A DNA stretch of 64,000 bases from Leisingera daeponensis (lineage in GTDB: Bacteria; Pseudomonadota; Alphaproteobacteria; Rhodobacterales; Rhodobacteraceae), in assembly GCF_019801465.1 (NCBI RefSeq), contig NZ_JAHVJA010000002.1:62001-126000 (forward strand). The letters run 5' to 3'. A model generated the notes under the pieces. That model was not told the DNA's origin, made no database searches, and worked only from the letters and a program-made list of their open reading frames with translations. Both the position numbers and the translations under genes were made by a program. This document shows positions 1-9,782 of the stretch, one piece after another (the stretch's first letter is position 1; every line of letters begins with the position of its first letter).

Positions 1-74
1 CCATAGCCGAAGAACCCTACCACCATGCCGAAAACACCGGCGATGATCCCCAGAACAAGGGCTGCATTGCGCAT
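1..74 (-). CDS. N-terminal fragment of a small hydrophobic membrane protein
   Basis: An ATG at 74 reading leftward gives about 24 residues before the window ends. It starts MRNAALVLGII and continues as an unbroken glycine-rich hydrophobic stretch, typical of a first transmembrane helix or an uncleaved signal anchor. The function cannot be told from this fragment. It lies downstream of, and on the same strand as, the ArsC-like gene that ends at 117. Confidence 0.55.
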   Translation of the reverse strand, partial: MRNAALVLGIIAGVFGMVVGFFGY

Positions 75-116
75 TATCCGTCTCCCAAAATCTGCGGTAA
101 CGACATATGCGCCGCC

Positions 117-434
117 TCAGGCTGCGCCAAGGGCCGACTTCGTGTTCTGATCCCACCCCAGGAATAATTCCCCGTCACGGTCGATGAGCGGCCGCTTCAT
201 CAGCGCAGGATGCGCACGCAGCAGCTGCAGCGGCTCGCCAGCGCGCTCCGCCTCGCTCAAGCCCCGCCAGGTGGTGGAGCGGGTATTGACCAGCTTGTCT
301 CCGAATTGCGCATGCGCGGCCTCCAGCAGGCCGTCCGGCATGCCGTCCGCGCGGATATCGACCAGAACCGAATCCTGAAGCTGCTTCAATGCCTTGCGGC
401 AGGTATCGCAGTTCTTGAGCCCGTAGATTTTCAT
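117..434 (-). CDS. ArsC/Spx-family thioredoxin-fold protein
   Basis: A 105-residue protein of the ArsC-like (YffB/Spx) thioredoxin-fold family. The N-terminus carries the redox pair C9-D-T-C12 straight after the first strand (MKIYGLKNC). A later segment, RSTTWRGL, is followed by the MKRPLIDRDG block that is characteristic of the family (residues about 79-90). Members range from arsenate reductases to uncharacterised relatives; the second, distal arsenate-binding features are not obvious, so arsenate reduction is not claimed. It is a single gene with the cold-shock gene divergent from it. Confidence 0.85.
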   Translation of the reverse strand: MKIYGLKNCDTCRKALKQLQDSVLVDIRADGMPDGLLEAAHAQFGDKLVNTRSTTWRGLSEAERAGEPLQLLRAHPALMKRPLIDRDGELFLGWDQNTKSALGAA

Positions 435-624
435 GATGCCTTGATGCTCCCTAAGCGGATTTCACACAATTTATGGTAGAATCCACCAGTTTCTCTTGAT
501 TTTCGTTCAGCCCGTGCAAAACTCTAGGTTGTTCGGCTTCGCCGTGTTCCTTTGCGGACAGGGAACGGGCCGGATGCCCCGGGATGCCCCTGGGCAAAGT
601 GCAAAGTAGAAGGAGACACGGGAA

Positions 625-831
625 ATGCCAAGCGGCACCGTGAAGTGGTTCAACACCACCAAAGGGTACGGGTTTATTGAACCCGATGAAGGCGGCAAGG
701 ATGTGTTTGTGCACATTTCAGCGGTGGAGCGCTCCGGCATGACCGGCCTCGCCGACAACATGAAAATCGGCTACGAGCTGGCCGAGGGCCGCGACGGCCG
801 GAAAATGGCGGCTGACCTCAAGGCGATCTGA
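625..831 (+). CDS. cold-shock protein, CspA family
   Basis: A 68-residue single cold-shock domain, the usual length. RNP1 reads KGYGFI (residues 13-18) and RNP2 reads VFVHI (27-31), which bind single-stranded RNA or DNA as an RNA chaperone or transcription antiterminator. The Shine-Dalgarno AAGGAG sits about 10 bases before the ATG. A leader of roughly 150 bases separates it from the divergent ArsC-like gene and holds a GTTCC/GGAAC hairpin (about 547-570); structured leaders are common for csp genes, but thermoregulation here is only inferred. Confidence 0.95.
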   Translation: MPSGTVKWFNTTKGYGFIEPDEGGKDVFVHISAVERSGMTGLADNMKIGYELAEGRDGRKMAADLKAI

Positions 832-847
832 GACTTCGTTTCTGCGC

Positions 848-871
848 TGCGCCCGGATCCACCTGGGCGCA
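848..871. terminator. hairpin between convergent csp and folA
   Basis: TGCGCCC (848-854) pairs perfectly with GGGCGCA (865-871) around a 10-base loop in the 62-base gap between two convergent genes. There is no long T-run on either side, so this is at most a weak bidirectional terminator. Confidence 0.4.
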
Positions 872-893
872 GGCACATGCGCAGGCGCCAGCC

Positions 894-1373
894 TCAGGCC
901 CGGCGCAGGTACTCCACCATCACACAGGCCGGATCGCTTTCGCGAAGCACCGTTTCTCCGGCCTTGCTCCAGTCGTCTGCCCGGAAATCCGGGAAATAGG
1001 CATCCGCATCCTCGATAGTCAGGTCCACCTCGGTCACCAGCAGCCTGTCCGCCATTGCCAGCATGCCGCGGTAAATCCTCTCGCCGCCGATGCCGTAAAC
1101 GCGGCGGTATCCCTGCGAATAGGCCTCCTGCACCGCGGCCTCGATCGATGGCAGCACGGTCTCTGCCGCCTGCGGATTGGACGACACGACCAGGTTCAGC
1201 CGGTTTTTCAGAGGCTTTACTGGCAGGCTGTCCCAAGTGTTGCGGCCCATAATCAGGGCCCCGCCCAGGGTTTCGCGCTGAAACGCCTTCAAATCCTCCG
1301 GTGCGAACCAGGGGATATCATTGTCCTTGCCAATGGCCCCGTTGCGCGCCCGCGCAGCGATCAGCGTGATCAT
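894..1373 (-). CDS. folA: dihydrofolate reductase
   Basis: A 159-residue protein, the normal DHFR length. It reduces dihydrofolate to tetrahydrofolate with NADPH in the cytoplasm. Visible motifs: N-terminal MITLIAARARNGAIGKDNDIPW, shortened here to IG.xxxIPW around residues 14-22; the acidic substrate-binding residue in PEDL (25-28); MGRNTW (42-47); and the NADPH-site GIGGERIY toward residue 100. It lies 31 bases downstream of thyA on the same strand, so the enzyme that recycles the dihydrofolate made by ThyA is encoded with it. Confidence 0.96.
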   Translation of the reverse strand: MITLIAARARNGAIGKDNDIPWFAPEDLKAFQRETLGGALIMGRNTWDSLPVKPLKNRLNLVVSSNPQAAETVLPSIEAAVQEAYSQGYRRVYGIGGERIYRGMLAMADRLLVTEVDLTIEDADAYFPDFRADDWSKAGETVLRESDPACVMVEYLRRA

Positions 1374-1404
1374 GCTTCAAATCCTTGCCTGTCATTAGTG
1401 CCTG

Positions 1405-2238
1405 TCAGACCGCAACCGGCGCTTTGATCGCCGGATCAGGGTCATAGTTCAGAATCTCGAAATCCTCGAACTTGAAGTCGAAAATCGAATTCACCTGCCG
1501 CTTGATCCGCAACTGCGGCAGCGGCTTGGGCGTGCGCGACAGCTGCAGCTGCACCTGCTCCACATGGTTGGAGTAGATATGCGCATCACCCATCGTATGC
1601 ACGAAATCCCCGGCCTCGTATCCGGTCACATGCGCCAGCATCGCCAGCAGCAGCGAATAGGAGGCGATGTTGAACGGCACCCCCAGGAACATGTCCGCCG
1701 AACGCTGGTACAGCTGCAGATGCATTTTCCCGCCGGCAACCCGCACCTGCCACAGCGTATGGCACGGCGGCAGCGCCATGTCCGGCACATCCGCAGGGTT
1801 CCAGGCCGACACGATCAGGCGGCGGCTGTCGGGGCTTTTGCGGATCATGTCGACCAGACCGGCGATCTGATCGACACTGCCCGCACGGTAGAGCGGCTCA
1901 TCCCCGGTGGTGCCTTCGGCCAGTTCCAGCTTGGGGAAGCGGCGCCACTGGTGGCCGTAGACCGGCCCAAGATCGCCATTCTCATCCGCCCATTCGTCCC
2001 AGATCGAAACGCCGTTTTCCTTCAGGTAGCGGATGTTCGTGTCTCCGGACAGGAACCACAACAGCTCATGAATGATCGAGCGCAGATGCAGCTTCTTGGT
2101 GGTCACCAGCGGAAACCCGTCCTTCAGGGAGTACCGCGCCTGCATGCCGAAGCATGACAGCGTGCCGGTGCCTGTCCGGTCGCCCGAAGTTTCGCCGTGA
2201 TCCAGAATATACTGTAGCTGATCGAGATACTGCTGCAC
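1405..2238 (-). CDS. thyA: thymidylate synthase
   Basis: Converts dUMP to dTMP using methylenetetrahydrofolate. The product is 277 residues if translation starts at the GTG at 2238, chosen because homology to ThyA begins there (VQQYLDQLQ aligns with the usual MKQYLELM start) and a GGGGGCGG ribosome site lies 4-10 bases upstream. An in-frame start at 2358 would add 40 residues unlike the family. The catalytic cysteine is C159 in LPPCHTLWQ; the dUMP-binding [17 protein letters not shown] block and the C-terminal IKAPVAV are intact. It leads the thyA-folA pair. Confidence 0.95.
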   Translation of the reverse strand: MQQYLDQLQYILDHGETSGDRTGTGTLSCFGMQARYSLKDGFPLVTTKKLHLRSIIHELLWFLSGDTNIRYLKENGVSIWDEWADENGDLGPVYGHQWRRFPKLELAEGTTGDEPLYRAGSVDQIAGLVDMIRKSPDSRRLIVSAWNPADVPDMALPPCHTLWQVRVAGGKMHLQLYQRSADMFLGVPFNIASYSLLLAMLAHVTGYEAGDFVHTMGDAHIYSNHVEQVQLQLSRTPKPLPQLRIKRQVNSIFDFKFEDFEILNYDPDPAIKAPVAV

Positions 2239-2489
2239 CGCCGCCCCCTGCCGCTGCCCGGAATTTTCCACCTTGGCATAGCCTCTGGAACGGCCGGGGC
2301 CAAGGGCGAAAATATTCCCTGTTTGACATGGCAACCCTACCATATGTGCCACTGCCAATCATACAGCAAACTACATGCAGGTAGCGTATCCGCCACGGTT
2401 GCGCCCAAAACCGCCCTGTTCAATTGACAACTGCAACGCCGCGGCCGAAGGTAGCGCAAAACGATAAAAGCACATTGAGGTAGAGGCAG

Positions 2490-3524
2490 ATGAGGCGCTT
2501 TTGGCTAGGGCTCGCGGCGGCGTCCGTAGTGTCCGCATGCGGCGGGGGAAACCCCTTCACCACCACGACGGATGACGATACCGGCACGGATACCGGCTCC
2601 GGCAGCCGGGAAGGCCTGCCGCCGGGCACCGACAACCCGTCTGCCAATGCGGCCATATTCCGTTCTGAGCCCACCGAAGCGGACGGCGGCGAGCGCGGCG
2701 ACGGTTACGCCACCGGCATCAGCTATGACGCGGACACCGATACTTTTACGGTCGACAACCTGGGTTTCGACGGTGACAACACCTACAGCAGGGGCACAGC
2801 CATCGCCTCGCTGGGACCGTATTCCGTGTATGAGGCCGACACGACCTTTCCGGATATCATCGACGGGCAGCTCATTAACCAGTTCGCTCACCGTGCGATT
2901 TATGGCGTCAGCACCTCCGGCAATACTGAATTTGCCATCGTCAGGACCGGCGACTACGTCGATTACGGCTTTGGCGGCTTCATCTATCAGCGCCATAACG
3001 GCGTGAGCCTACCCTCCAGCGGCCAGGCGGTTTACACGGGTTCGATGGCAGGCATCCGGGACTTCGATGGCGCAGGTGGCCTCGAATACTCCACCGCGGA
3101 CGCGCAGATCGCGATCGACTTCGACGACTTCAATGACACCACTGGCACCCGCGGCGACGCCGTGCGCGGCGTTTTCAACAACCGGCGGATCTTTGACATC
3201 AACGGAAATGACATCACCAGCGACGTGATTTCCCGGATCGAAACCCAAAACAGCATCGATCTCAACGGTGAACTGCCGACACTGGTCTTCGATGTCGGAC
3301 CGGGCGCGCTGGACGACAACGGCGAATTGGTGGGCACGCTGCACAGCAATTACATCAACAGCAGCGGCGCAATCTCAACCTTCGAGGAAGGCAACTACTA
3401 CGCTGTCATGTCCGGCGACAACCCGGATGAGATTGTCGGGGTGATGGTTGTGACCACCGGGCTTGATCCTGCCGCAACTACTGTGCGGGAAACCGGCGGC
3501 TTCATCGTATACAACCCGGACTGA
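2490..3524 (+). CDS. Slam-dependent-type surface lipoprotein with TbpB-like C-terminal barrel
   Basis: A 344-residue lipoprotein. The signal peptide ends in lipobox V14-S-A-C17, followed by GGG and a low-complexity Asp/Thr/Gly linker (about 20-50) that would tether the folded part to the lipid anchor. The remaining 290 residues are polar and strand-rich. The C-terminal pattern IVGVMVVTTG then RETGGFIVYN matches the final strands of transferrin-binding-protein-B-type barrels. No ligand can be assigned. The stop overlaps the start of the Slam-like gene by one base (TGATG), implying coupled translation and that this lipoprotein is the Slam cargo. Start chosen from GAGGTAGAGG just upstream. Confidence 0.8.
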   Translation: MRRFWLGLAAASVVSACGGGNPFTTTTDDDTGTDTGSGSREGLPPGTDNPSANAAIFRSEPTEADGGERGDGYATGISYDADTDTFTVDNLGFDGDNTYSRGTAIASLGPYSVYEADTTFPDIIDGQLINQFAHRAIYGVSTSGNTEFAIVRTGDYVDYGFGGFIYQRHNGVSLPSSGQAVYTGSMAGIRDFDGAGGLEYSTADAQIAIDFDDFNDTTGTRGDAVRGVFNNRRIFDINGNDITSDVISRIETQNSIDLNGELPTLVFDVGPGALDDNGELVGTLHSNYINSSGAISTFEEGNYYAVMSGDNPDEIVGVMVVTTGLDPAATTVRETGGFIVYNPD

Positions 3525-4906
3525 TGACACCGGGGCGTGTCAGGTTCTGGCGCAGCGCCTTTCAGGCGCTGCTGCTTGCCGCGGTGCCGCTGGCCGCTGC
3601 TGCCTCGCCGCAGGGACAGCAGCCGGCAACCGCAAAGCAGGTTCGCGCGGCTGCAGCCGGCGCCCTGGAGGCAGGCGATTCCAAAACCGCCTACGCCTTT
3701 TCCAGCGCCCTGCTGCAGCGCGACCCCAATGACCGCACCGCCCTGCTCCTCAACGCTCAGGCCGCCCGGTCGCTCGGCAACTTCAAAACTGCCCGCCAAT
3801 CCGCCCGGCGGGCGTGGCAGCTTGCCGACACTGGCGAGGACAAGTTCAATGCATCGCTGATCATGGCCCAGGCTCTGTCGTCCGGCGGACAGCGCAACCT
3901 GGCGCAGTTCTGGCTCCGGCGCGCGGCCCATCACGCGCCGAGCCGGCTGCACGAGCGGCGCGCAATCCGCGATTTCCAGTACTTGCGCGCCACAACCCCC
4001 TGGCATCACCGGCTTTCCTTCTCCATCACACCGGATTCCAACGTCAACAACGGCTCCAGCGAAACTTCGATATACGTGCCGCTCTATGGGCGCCGCTTCG
4101 GACTTTCGGGAAGCGCACAAGCCCTGTCCGGAATCGAGCACGCCGTGGAGTTGAATTCTCGCTACCGCTTCAAAGCCTCCGAAACCCGCGCCCACGACCT
4201 GCTGGTGTCGGCTGAATACCGCACCTACACCCTGTCGTCAGAGGCCAAGGCCCAGGCGCCCGGCACCAAGGGCAGCGATTTCGCCTTCGGATCACTGACC
4301 GCCGGATACGCTCACAAGGGACTGAACTTCGGCCGCCGCGGAGAGTACCGTCTGGGCATCGACACCGGCCAGAGCTGGTACGGCGGCGAGGAATACACCC
4401 GGTTTCTGCGGTTGAATGCCGGTCAAAGCTACAAGCTGACTCCTAACCGGACCCTGGGCGCCAAGGTGCTTGCCGAAAGCCATAACGGCCTGCGGGCAAA
4501 CGATCTGGATACCCTGCGCGGCGATCTGTCTTACAGCTTCCGGACCAAGTCCGGGCTGTCTGTCTGGAGCAGCCTGTCGGTCGCGGAAGCAGACTCCAGC
4601 TCCGCGGTCGAGGACTTCACCGAACTTGGCCTGCAAGCGCAAATCACCCTGCCCAAGCCCGTCTTCGGCGCCATAGCGCGTTTCGGTTTCTCAGCCCGCA
4701 GCCGGGATTATCCGCTGTCAAGCTTCAGCCCGGCAGGCCGGCAGGACGACAAGTTCACTGCGGATTTCTCCCTGACCTTCCGACAGGTTGACTACTACGG
4801 CTTCAGCCCGACCCTGCGGCTGTCCGGCTCCACAACCGACAGCAACATCGACCTGTATAAGTCGAACCGCTTGGGTGTGAACTTCGGAATCCAGTCCGCT
4901 TTCTGA
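3524..4906 (+). CDS. Slam-type outer-membrane lipoprotein translocon (type XI secretion)
   Basis: A 460-residue protein with a signal peptide (hydrophobic 12-27), a periplasmic TPR-like helical region (about 38-150, with SALLQRDPND and an ARSLGNFKTARQSARRAW repeat) and a C-terminal outer-membrane beta barrel from about residue 163. The barrel opens with LSFSITPDSNVNNGSS, the proline/asparagine signature of the Slam (DUF560) family, and ends in an aromatic F typical of BAM substrates. Slam proteins move surface lipoproteins across the outer membrane. Pairing with the preceding lipoprotein in an overlapping gene pair supports the call. Family assignment is by pattern; cargo specificity is inferred. 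Confidence 0.82.
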   Translation: MTPGRVRFWRSAFQALLLAAVPLAAAASPQGQQPATAKQVRAAAAGALEAGDSKTAYAFSSALLQRDPNDRTALLLNAQAARSLGNFKTARQSARRAWQLADTGEDKFNASLIMAQALSSGGQRNLAQFWLRRAAHHAPSRLHERRAIRDFQYLRATTPWHHRLSFSITPDSNVNNGSSETSIYVPLYGRRFGLSGSAQALSGIEHAVELNSRYRFKASETRAHDLLVSAEYRTYTLSSEAKAQAPGTKGSDFAFGSLTAGYAHKGLNFGRRGEYRLGIDTGQSWYGGEEYTRFLRLNAGQSYKLTPNRTLGAKVLAESHNGLRANDLDTLRGDLSYSFRTKSGLSVWSSLSVAEADSSSAVEDFTELGLQAQITLPKPVFGAIARFGFSARSRDYPLSSFSPAGRQDDKFTADFSLTFRQVDYYGFSPTLRLSGSTTDSNIDLYKSNRLGVNFGIQSAF

Positions 4907-4971
4907 CCCCTGCCTCTCGACATTGCTGCCCTCTGCAATAGGCTGCGGGCAAATTCAAACAGGAGACCGCC

Positions 4972-5400
4972 ATGCCCCTCACATACCTGCACACCATGGT
5001 CCGGGTGAAGGACCTTGAGAAATCCATCGCCTTCTACCAACTTCTCGGCCTGCAGGAGACCCGCCGCTACGAGAACGAGCAGGGCCGCTTCACCCTGGTG
5101 TTCATGGCGCCTCCGGGCCAGGAGGAGGCGCCGGTTGAACTTACCTACAACTGGGACGGCGACGAAGGGCTGCCCAGCGACAGCCGCCACTTCGGCCATC
5201 TGGCCTATGGGGTGGATGACATCTATGCCGCCTGCCGGCACCTGATGGACAACGGCGTCACCATCAACCGGCCGCCGCGCGACGGCCGCATGGCCTTCGT
5301 GCGCTCACCCGACAACATCTCCATTGAACTGCTGCAGAACGGCGATGCCCTGCCCCCGGCAGAACCCTGGGCGAGCATGGAAAACACCGGCCACTGGTAA
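4972..5400 (+). CDS. gloA: lactoylglutathione lyase (glyoxalase I)
   Basis: A 142-residue single-domain VOC-fold enzyme that isomerises the methylglyoxal-glutathione hemithioacetal to lactoylglutathione. The four metal ligands of GloA are in place: H7 (LHTMVRV), E57 (PVELTYNW), H76 (FGHLAYGVDD) and E119 (ISIELLQ). A shared AGGAGA ribosome site precedes the ATG. It is a single gene 65 bases after the Slam gene. Confidence 0.95.
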   Translation: MPLTYLHTMVRVKDLEKSIAFYQLLGLQETRRYENEQGRFTLVFMAPPGQEEAPVELTYNWDGDEGLPSDSRHFGHLAYGVDDIYAACRHLMDNGVTINRPPRDGRMAFVRSPDNISIELLQNGDALPPAEPWASMENTGHW

Positions 5401-5808
5401 GGCCGGCAGCGGGCACCCTGGGCTTTCGCAAAGCGGGCCGGACCGCGCGCGGAACCGCTTCACAGGCGCGGCCGCGGGCACACGGCACCCGCTGCTCCCG
5501 CAGGCTTCGGGTTGCGTGCCATGCCGGCGGGTTTCCAGTCTGCTGTGCGAAGGCCTGCGGCGACACAAATAGCCGACTCAGCCCCTGGTGGGGGCTGCCG
5601 GTGATCTCCGCCAGTCTTCCATGAATGAAAACGCGGGAAAAGGGCGGCGCTTCTGCAGCCTTCTGCCGTGCCCCCGGCCGGGGCCCGGCGCATTACCCTT
5701 TGATACGGTCAGAGCATGGTTTCCCCTCATGCCCCGTCTGCGGCCAGCCGGTGTTTCCCCGGCTTGTCCGGCCATCGCCTTCTGGAACGGCTTGCCCCAG
5801 GCGGCGCC
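5401..5808. other. gene-free stretch between gloA and the MarR gene
   Basis: About 408 bases with no convincing reading frame; the open frames present lack ribosome sites and recognisable protein. A short hairpin AGCCCC/GGGGCT lies near 5579-5594, possibly the 3' end of the gloA transcript. Nothing else was recognised. Confidence 0.5.
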
Positions 5809-6306
5809 TCAGTAGATGTAGCGGATCTGGTCCGACCAGTAGCGCTCCATCCGCTTCAGCGAAGAGGTGATGTCCTCGATGCCTTCCGAGGTGATCACAT
5901 TCTTGCCTTCCAGCCCTTCGGCATGGCGGGAGAACAGCGCCGACACGATGTCGCGGATCTCGCGGCCGCGCTGGGTCAGGCGGACCCGCACCGAGCGGCG
6001 GTCGATCTCGCAGCGCTGATGGTGCATATAGCCCATCTCGACCAGCTTCTTCAGGTTGTAGCTGACGTTGCTGCCCTGATAGTAGCCGCGGGTTTTCAGT
6101 TCCCCGGCAGTCACCTCATTGTCGCCGATGTTGAACAGCAGCAGCGCCTGGACCGCATTGATCTCCAGCACGCCGACGCGTTCGAATTCATCCTTGATGA
6201 CGTCCAGCAGCAGGCGGTGGAGGCGCTCAAGCAGCCCCAGCGCCTCCAGGTAGCCAGTCATGAACCCTTTGCGGTCCGTCTGGCTGATTGGCAATTCCAT
6301 ACTCAT
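5809..6306 (-). CDS. MarR-family winged-helix regulator
   Basis: A 165-residue winged-helix protein. Residues about 30-110 hold the MarR fold: LLLFNIGDNEVTAGEL, then the recognition helix GSNVSYNLKKLVEMGY, and a wing with DRRSVRVRLTQRG. The start at 6306 (MSMELPIS) is preferred because GGAG lies six bases upstream; an earlier ATG at 6312 is too close to that site. Length and sequence resemble the winged-helix proteins of Alphaproteobacteria related to PetP/LdtR, but target genes are unknown. The strand continues leftward into non-coding DNA, so it appears monocistronic. Confidence 0.85.
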   Translation of the reverse strand: MSMELPISQTDRKGFMTGYLEALGLLERLHRLLLDVIKDEFERVGVLEINAVQALLLFNIGDNEVTAGELKTRGYYQGSNVSYNLKKLVEMGYMHHQRCEIDRRSVRVRLTQRGREIRDIVSALFSRHAEGLEGKNVITSEGIEDITSSLKRMERYWSDQIRYIY

Positions 6307-6382
6307 TCGCATCTCCGACTCGAATTTGCTCCTGAGACAAGATGCCAACAATTCCCGAAAAATCGGTTAAGCTGGATTTTTA

Positions 6383-6640
6383 TTATTTTTGGTGCGTTTG
6401 CGCTATATCCGCGATCAGGGCGCGGAACCGCTCCTGCGGTTCCGCCTGGCCGGTCACCCACTGGTACAGATCCTGGTCGTTTTCGTGCAGCAGCTGGTCA
6501 TAAAGATCCAGCTGCGCCGCGTCCATCTGCTCCAGGCTGGCGGCGGCATAGGCCGACAGCAGGATATCCATTTCCTTGATACCCCGGCGCATCGATCGCA
6601 TCTGCAGCCGCTTCAGGCGGGTGGCTCGGTCCTCTTGCAT
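6383..6640 (-). CDS. sdhE: succinate dehydrogenase flavinylation factor SdhE
   Basis: An 85-residue protein of the SdhE/Sdh5 (YgfY, DUF339) family, which assists covalent attachment of FAD to SdhA. The family signature R19-G20-x-x-E23 lies within MRSMRRGIKEMDILL, followed by the acidic helical segment and a YQWVTG motif. It lies 9 bases downstream of the XRE regulator gene on the same strand, so the two are probably co-transcribed. Confidence 0.93.
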   Translation of the reverse strand: MQEDRATRLKRLQMRSMRRGIKEMDILLSAYAAASLEQMDAAQLDLYDQLLHENDQDLYQWVTGQAEPQERFRALIADIAQTHQK

Positions 6641-6649
6641 ACTGCGGCC

Positions 6650-7066
6650 TCAGGCGGTTTCCGCCGCCGGGGCCTCATTGACCTGCAGCAGGGTCCGCAG
6701 CTTTTTCTCCAGCCGCGCCGCGCGTTCCGCGTTCTGGCGCATTTCGCTGCGCAGCGCGCGCAGTTCGTTCAGAACGCTGGTGAAATCACCCGCTTCCAGC
6801 TCCAGCGGCGCCGGTTCCGACATCCCCTCGCCTTCGCCGGTCAGCAGCCAGGACATCGACACGTTCAGCAGCCCGGCCAGCATGGTCAGCTTGTTGGCGC
6901 GCGGCTCCGACAGGTCCCGTTCCCAGGCGCTGAGCGTCGATTTCTTGACCCCGATCCGCCGCGCCAGCTGGCCCTGGGTCATCCCGGCGGCTTCCCGCGC
7001 AGCGGCGACACGGTCGCCGAAAGTTGCAGCATCGGGGCCGTACCAGTCAGTGGTCTGCTCAGTCAT
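6650..7066 (-). CDS. XRE-family helix-turn-helix regulator
   Basis: A 138-residue protein starting MTEQTTDWYG, set by AGGAGAA six bases before the ATG. Residues about 15-70 form a Cro/CI-type HTH (GMTQGQLARRIGVKKSTLSAWERDLSEP). The C-terminal third (ELRALRSEMRQNAERAARLEKKL) is a predicted coiled coil, likely for dimerisation. A longer in-frame extension upstream overlaps the divergent aminotransferase gene and is not credible. Its target is unknown; it precedes sdhE in the same transcription unit and is divergent from aatA. Confidence 0.88.
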   Translation of the reverse strand: MTEQTTDWYGPDAATFGDRVAAAREAAGMTQGQLARRIGVKKSTLSAWERDLSEPRANKLTMLAGLLNVSMSWLLTGEGEGMSEPAPLELEAGDFTSVLNELRALRSEMRQNAERAARLEKKLRTLLQVNEAPAAETA

Positions 7067-7127
7067 TGCCAGTTCTCCTACTCCAGAATCCAAGGCGGCT
7101 TGATCGCCGATTAGCCGCACCCTATGA

Positions 7128-8366
<1,239 letters not shown>

Positions 8367-8379
8367 CAGGAGACCAAGC

Positions 8380-8793
8380 ATGAGCGCCGATCTGCCGGAT
8401 TATTACTTCCGCGTCCGTGAGAACGGCGCCTTTGTCTTCCGCGTCGACACCGAGAACCGCAACCGGCGGATCGAGATGGACCAGATCGCCGTTGTGAACA
8501 TCCGCAACGGCGAGATCAAACCGCACGGCCAGCGCCAGCTAACGGACCAGGACATCACCGAGATCAAATCCTGGATGGAGGCCCGCGCCGCCACCCTGGC
8601 GTCCCGCGACCTCGACGACATCCGCCGTGCCATCGACCACCTGAACCTGACGGCCCACTGGGCCAACAGCCGCGCCACCGATGAGCAGCTGGAGGACATC
8701 ACCGATGAACTCCTGCTGGCAATGCACGACCTGCGCAGCGTGCTGGTGCGCAAAAAAGCCGACCGGCTGATGAAAGACCGCGGCGGTGAGTAG
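8380..8793 (+). CDS. conserved hypothetical protein, acidic-helical
   Basis: A 137-residue soluble protein, 13 bases after aatA with AGGAGA before the ATG. The N-terminal half (YYFRVRENGAFVFRVDTENRNRR) looks like a small beta sheet; the C-terminal half is helical with charged heptads. No family was recognised. Position suggests co-transcription with aatA. Confidence 0.75.
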   Translation: MSADLPDYYFRVRENGAFVFRVDTENRNRRIEMDQIAVVNIRNGEIKPHGQRQLTDQDITEIKSWMEARAATLASRDLDDIRRAIDHLNLTAHWANSRATDEQLEDITDELLLAMHDLRSVLVRKKADRLMKDRGGE

Positions 8794-8808
8794 GTGCTTG
8801 CCGCCCCT

Positions 8809-9573
8809 TCAGCCGCAGTACAGCGACCGCACGGAGTAGGACCGGGACCGGGGCTCCGGCTGCAGTTCCGGTAAATCCGGGCTGAAGGCCTCCGGCCCCT
8901 GCCGGGGCAAATTCGGATGCCCCAGCACGAACAGGCTGCGCTGCCGCATCGCATCCGGCGTGCCGGGCTCCACCGGCGCCACTCCCAGCCGCCACCTCAG
9001 ATGCAAGACCGCCCTGCCGTGAGGGCCGCCGCCCAGGGTGAACCCGCCGGGCAGCTCCGCCAGAGGCTGTGCCGGTGCCGGACTTTCCAGGCTGGCGATC
9101 TGGCAGACAAACTGGCCCTTCACCTCGGCCCGCAGCCCGCCGCCCCGCGGCTGCCGTGCCAGGGTCACCAGATGACCGGCCTTGATACCCGCGCCGCGGA
9201 CCGCAAAGTCCAGGGGCTCCGGCATCTCGAACACCAGCGTTTCCGGCCCGAACAGCCGATCTTCGCTCTGCCAGCCGCTGCCGCTGGCAATGCGCAGCAC
9301 ATAGCGCCCCGGCGGCACCAGCACCTTGAAGAACGCGCCGCCCTCGATATAGGCCGCCAGCGCGTCGCCGCCGCTGCCGGACAGCACCAGGTAATAGTCC
9401 GCCCCTGCCGGGGTCTTGACCTGCAGCGGGAAAACCGCAGGCAGCCCCGTGCGGTTCCACATCAGCCCGGTCCGCGGCTGCTCCGCCAGCACCGGAGCAA
9501 GGCACAGGAGCAATCCCGCCAGCAGACCAGCCGCCAGCCGCCGCCATACCAGTTCTGCAGGCCTCCAAATCAT
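8809..9573 (-). CDS. exported protein of unknown function
   Basis: A 254-residue protein starting MIWRPAELVW, with a Sec signal peptide (hydrophobic LAAGLLAGLLLCLAPVLA ending near residue 31). The mature part is beta-rich and contains ADYYLVLSGSGGDALAAYIEGG and FKVLVPPGRYVLRIASG, a layout seen in small immunoglobulin-like periplasmic domains. The final SLYCG has a lone cysteine. Convergent with the preceding gene and divergent from the asparagine-synthetase-like gene. Function unknown. Confidence 0.7.
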   Translation of the reverse strand: MIWRPAELVWRRLAAGLLAGLLLCLAPVLAEQPRTGLMWNRTGLPAVFPLQVKTPAGADYYLVLSGSGGDALAAYIEGGAFFKVLVPPGRYVLRIASGSGWQSEDRLFGPETLVFEMPEPLDFAVRGAGIKAGHLVTLARQPRGGGLRAEVKGQFVCQIASLESPAPAQPLAELPGGFTLGGGPHGRAVLHLRWRLGVAPVEPGTPDAMRQRSLFVLGHPNLPRQGPEAFSPDLPELQPEPRSRSYSVRSLYCG

Positions 9574-9782
9574 GGCCTTCCGTTCCTGTCCGCCAAGGTC
9601 CTCCGGAACCCTACCACAGCCACCGCCGCTGCCGCACACCGCGATCAGCCGGAAGGCATGGCACAGCCCGGCTCAAGGCGTGATGTGAAAGCTACGGAGA
9701 CAGCCTAATCACGGGCGGAAACACCGATACCGCTGGCAGGCCGCCAAGATCCCGGCCAGAATCAAGGCATAAAAACAAAACG

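Noticed and set aside
5716-6579. A 287-codon plus-strand frame across the MarR gene.
   Set aside because: It is antisense to the MarR-family gene and enters sdhE; the winged-helix and RGxxE motifs fix the minus strand as coding.
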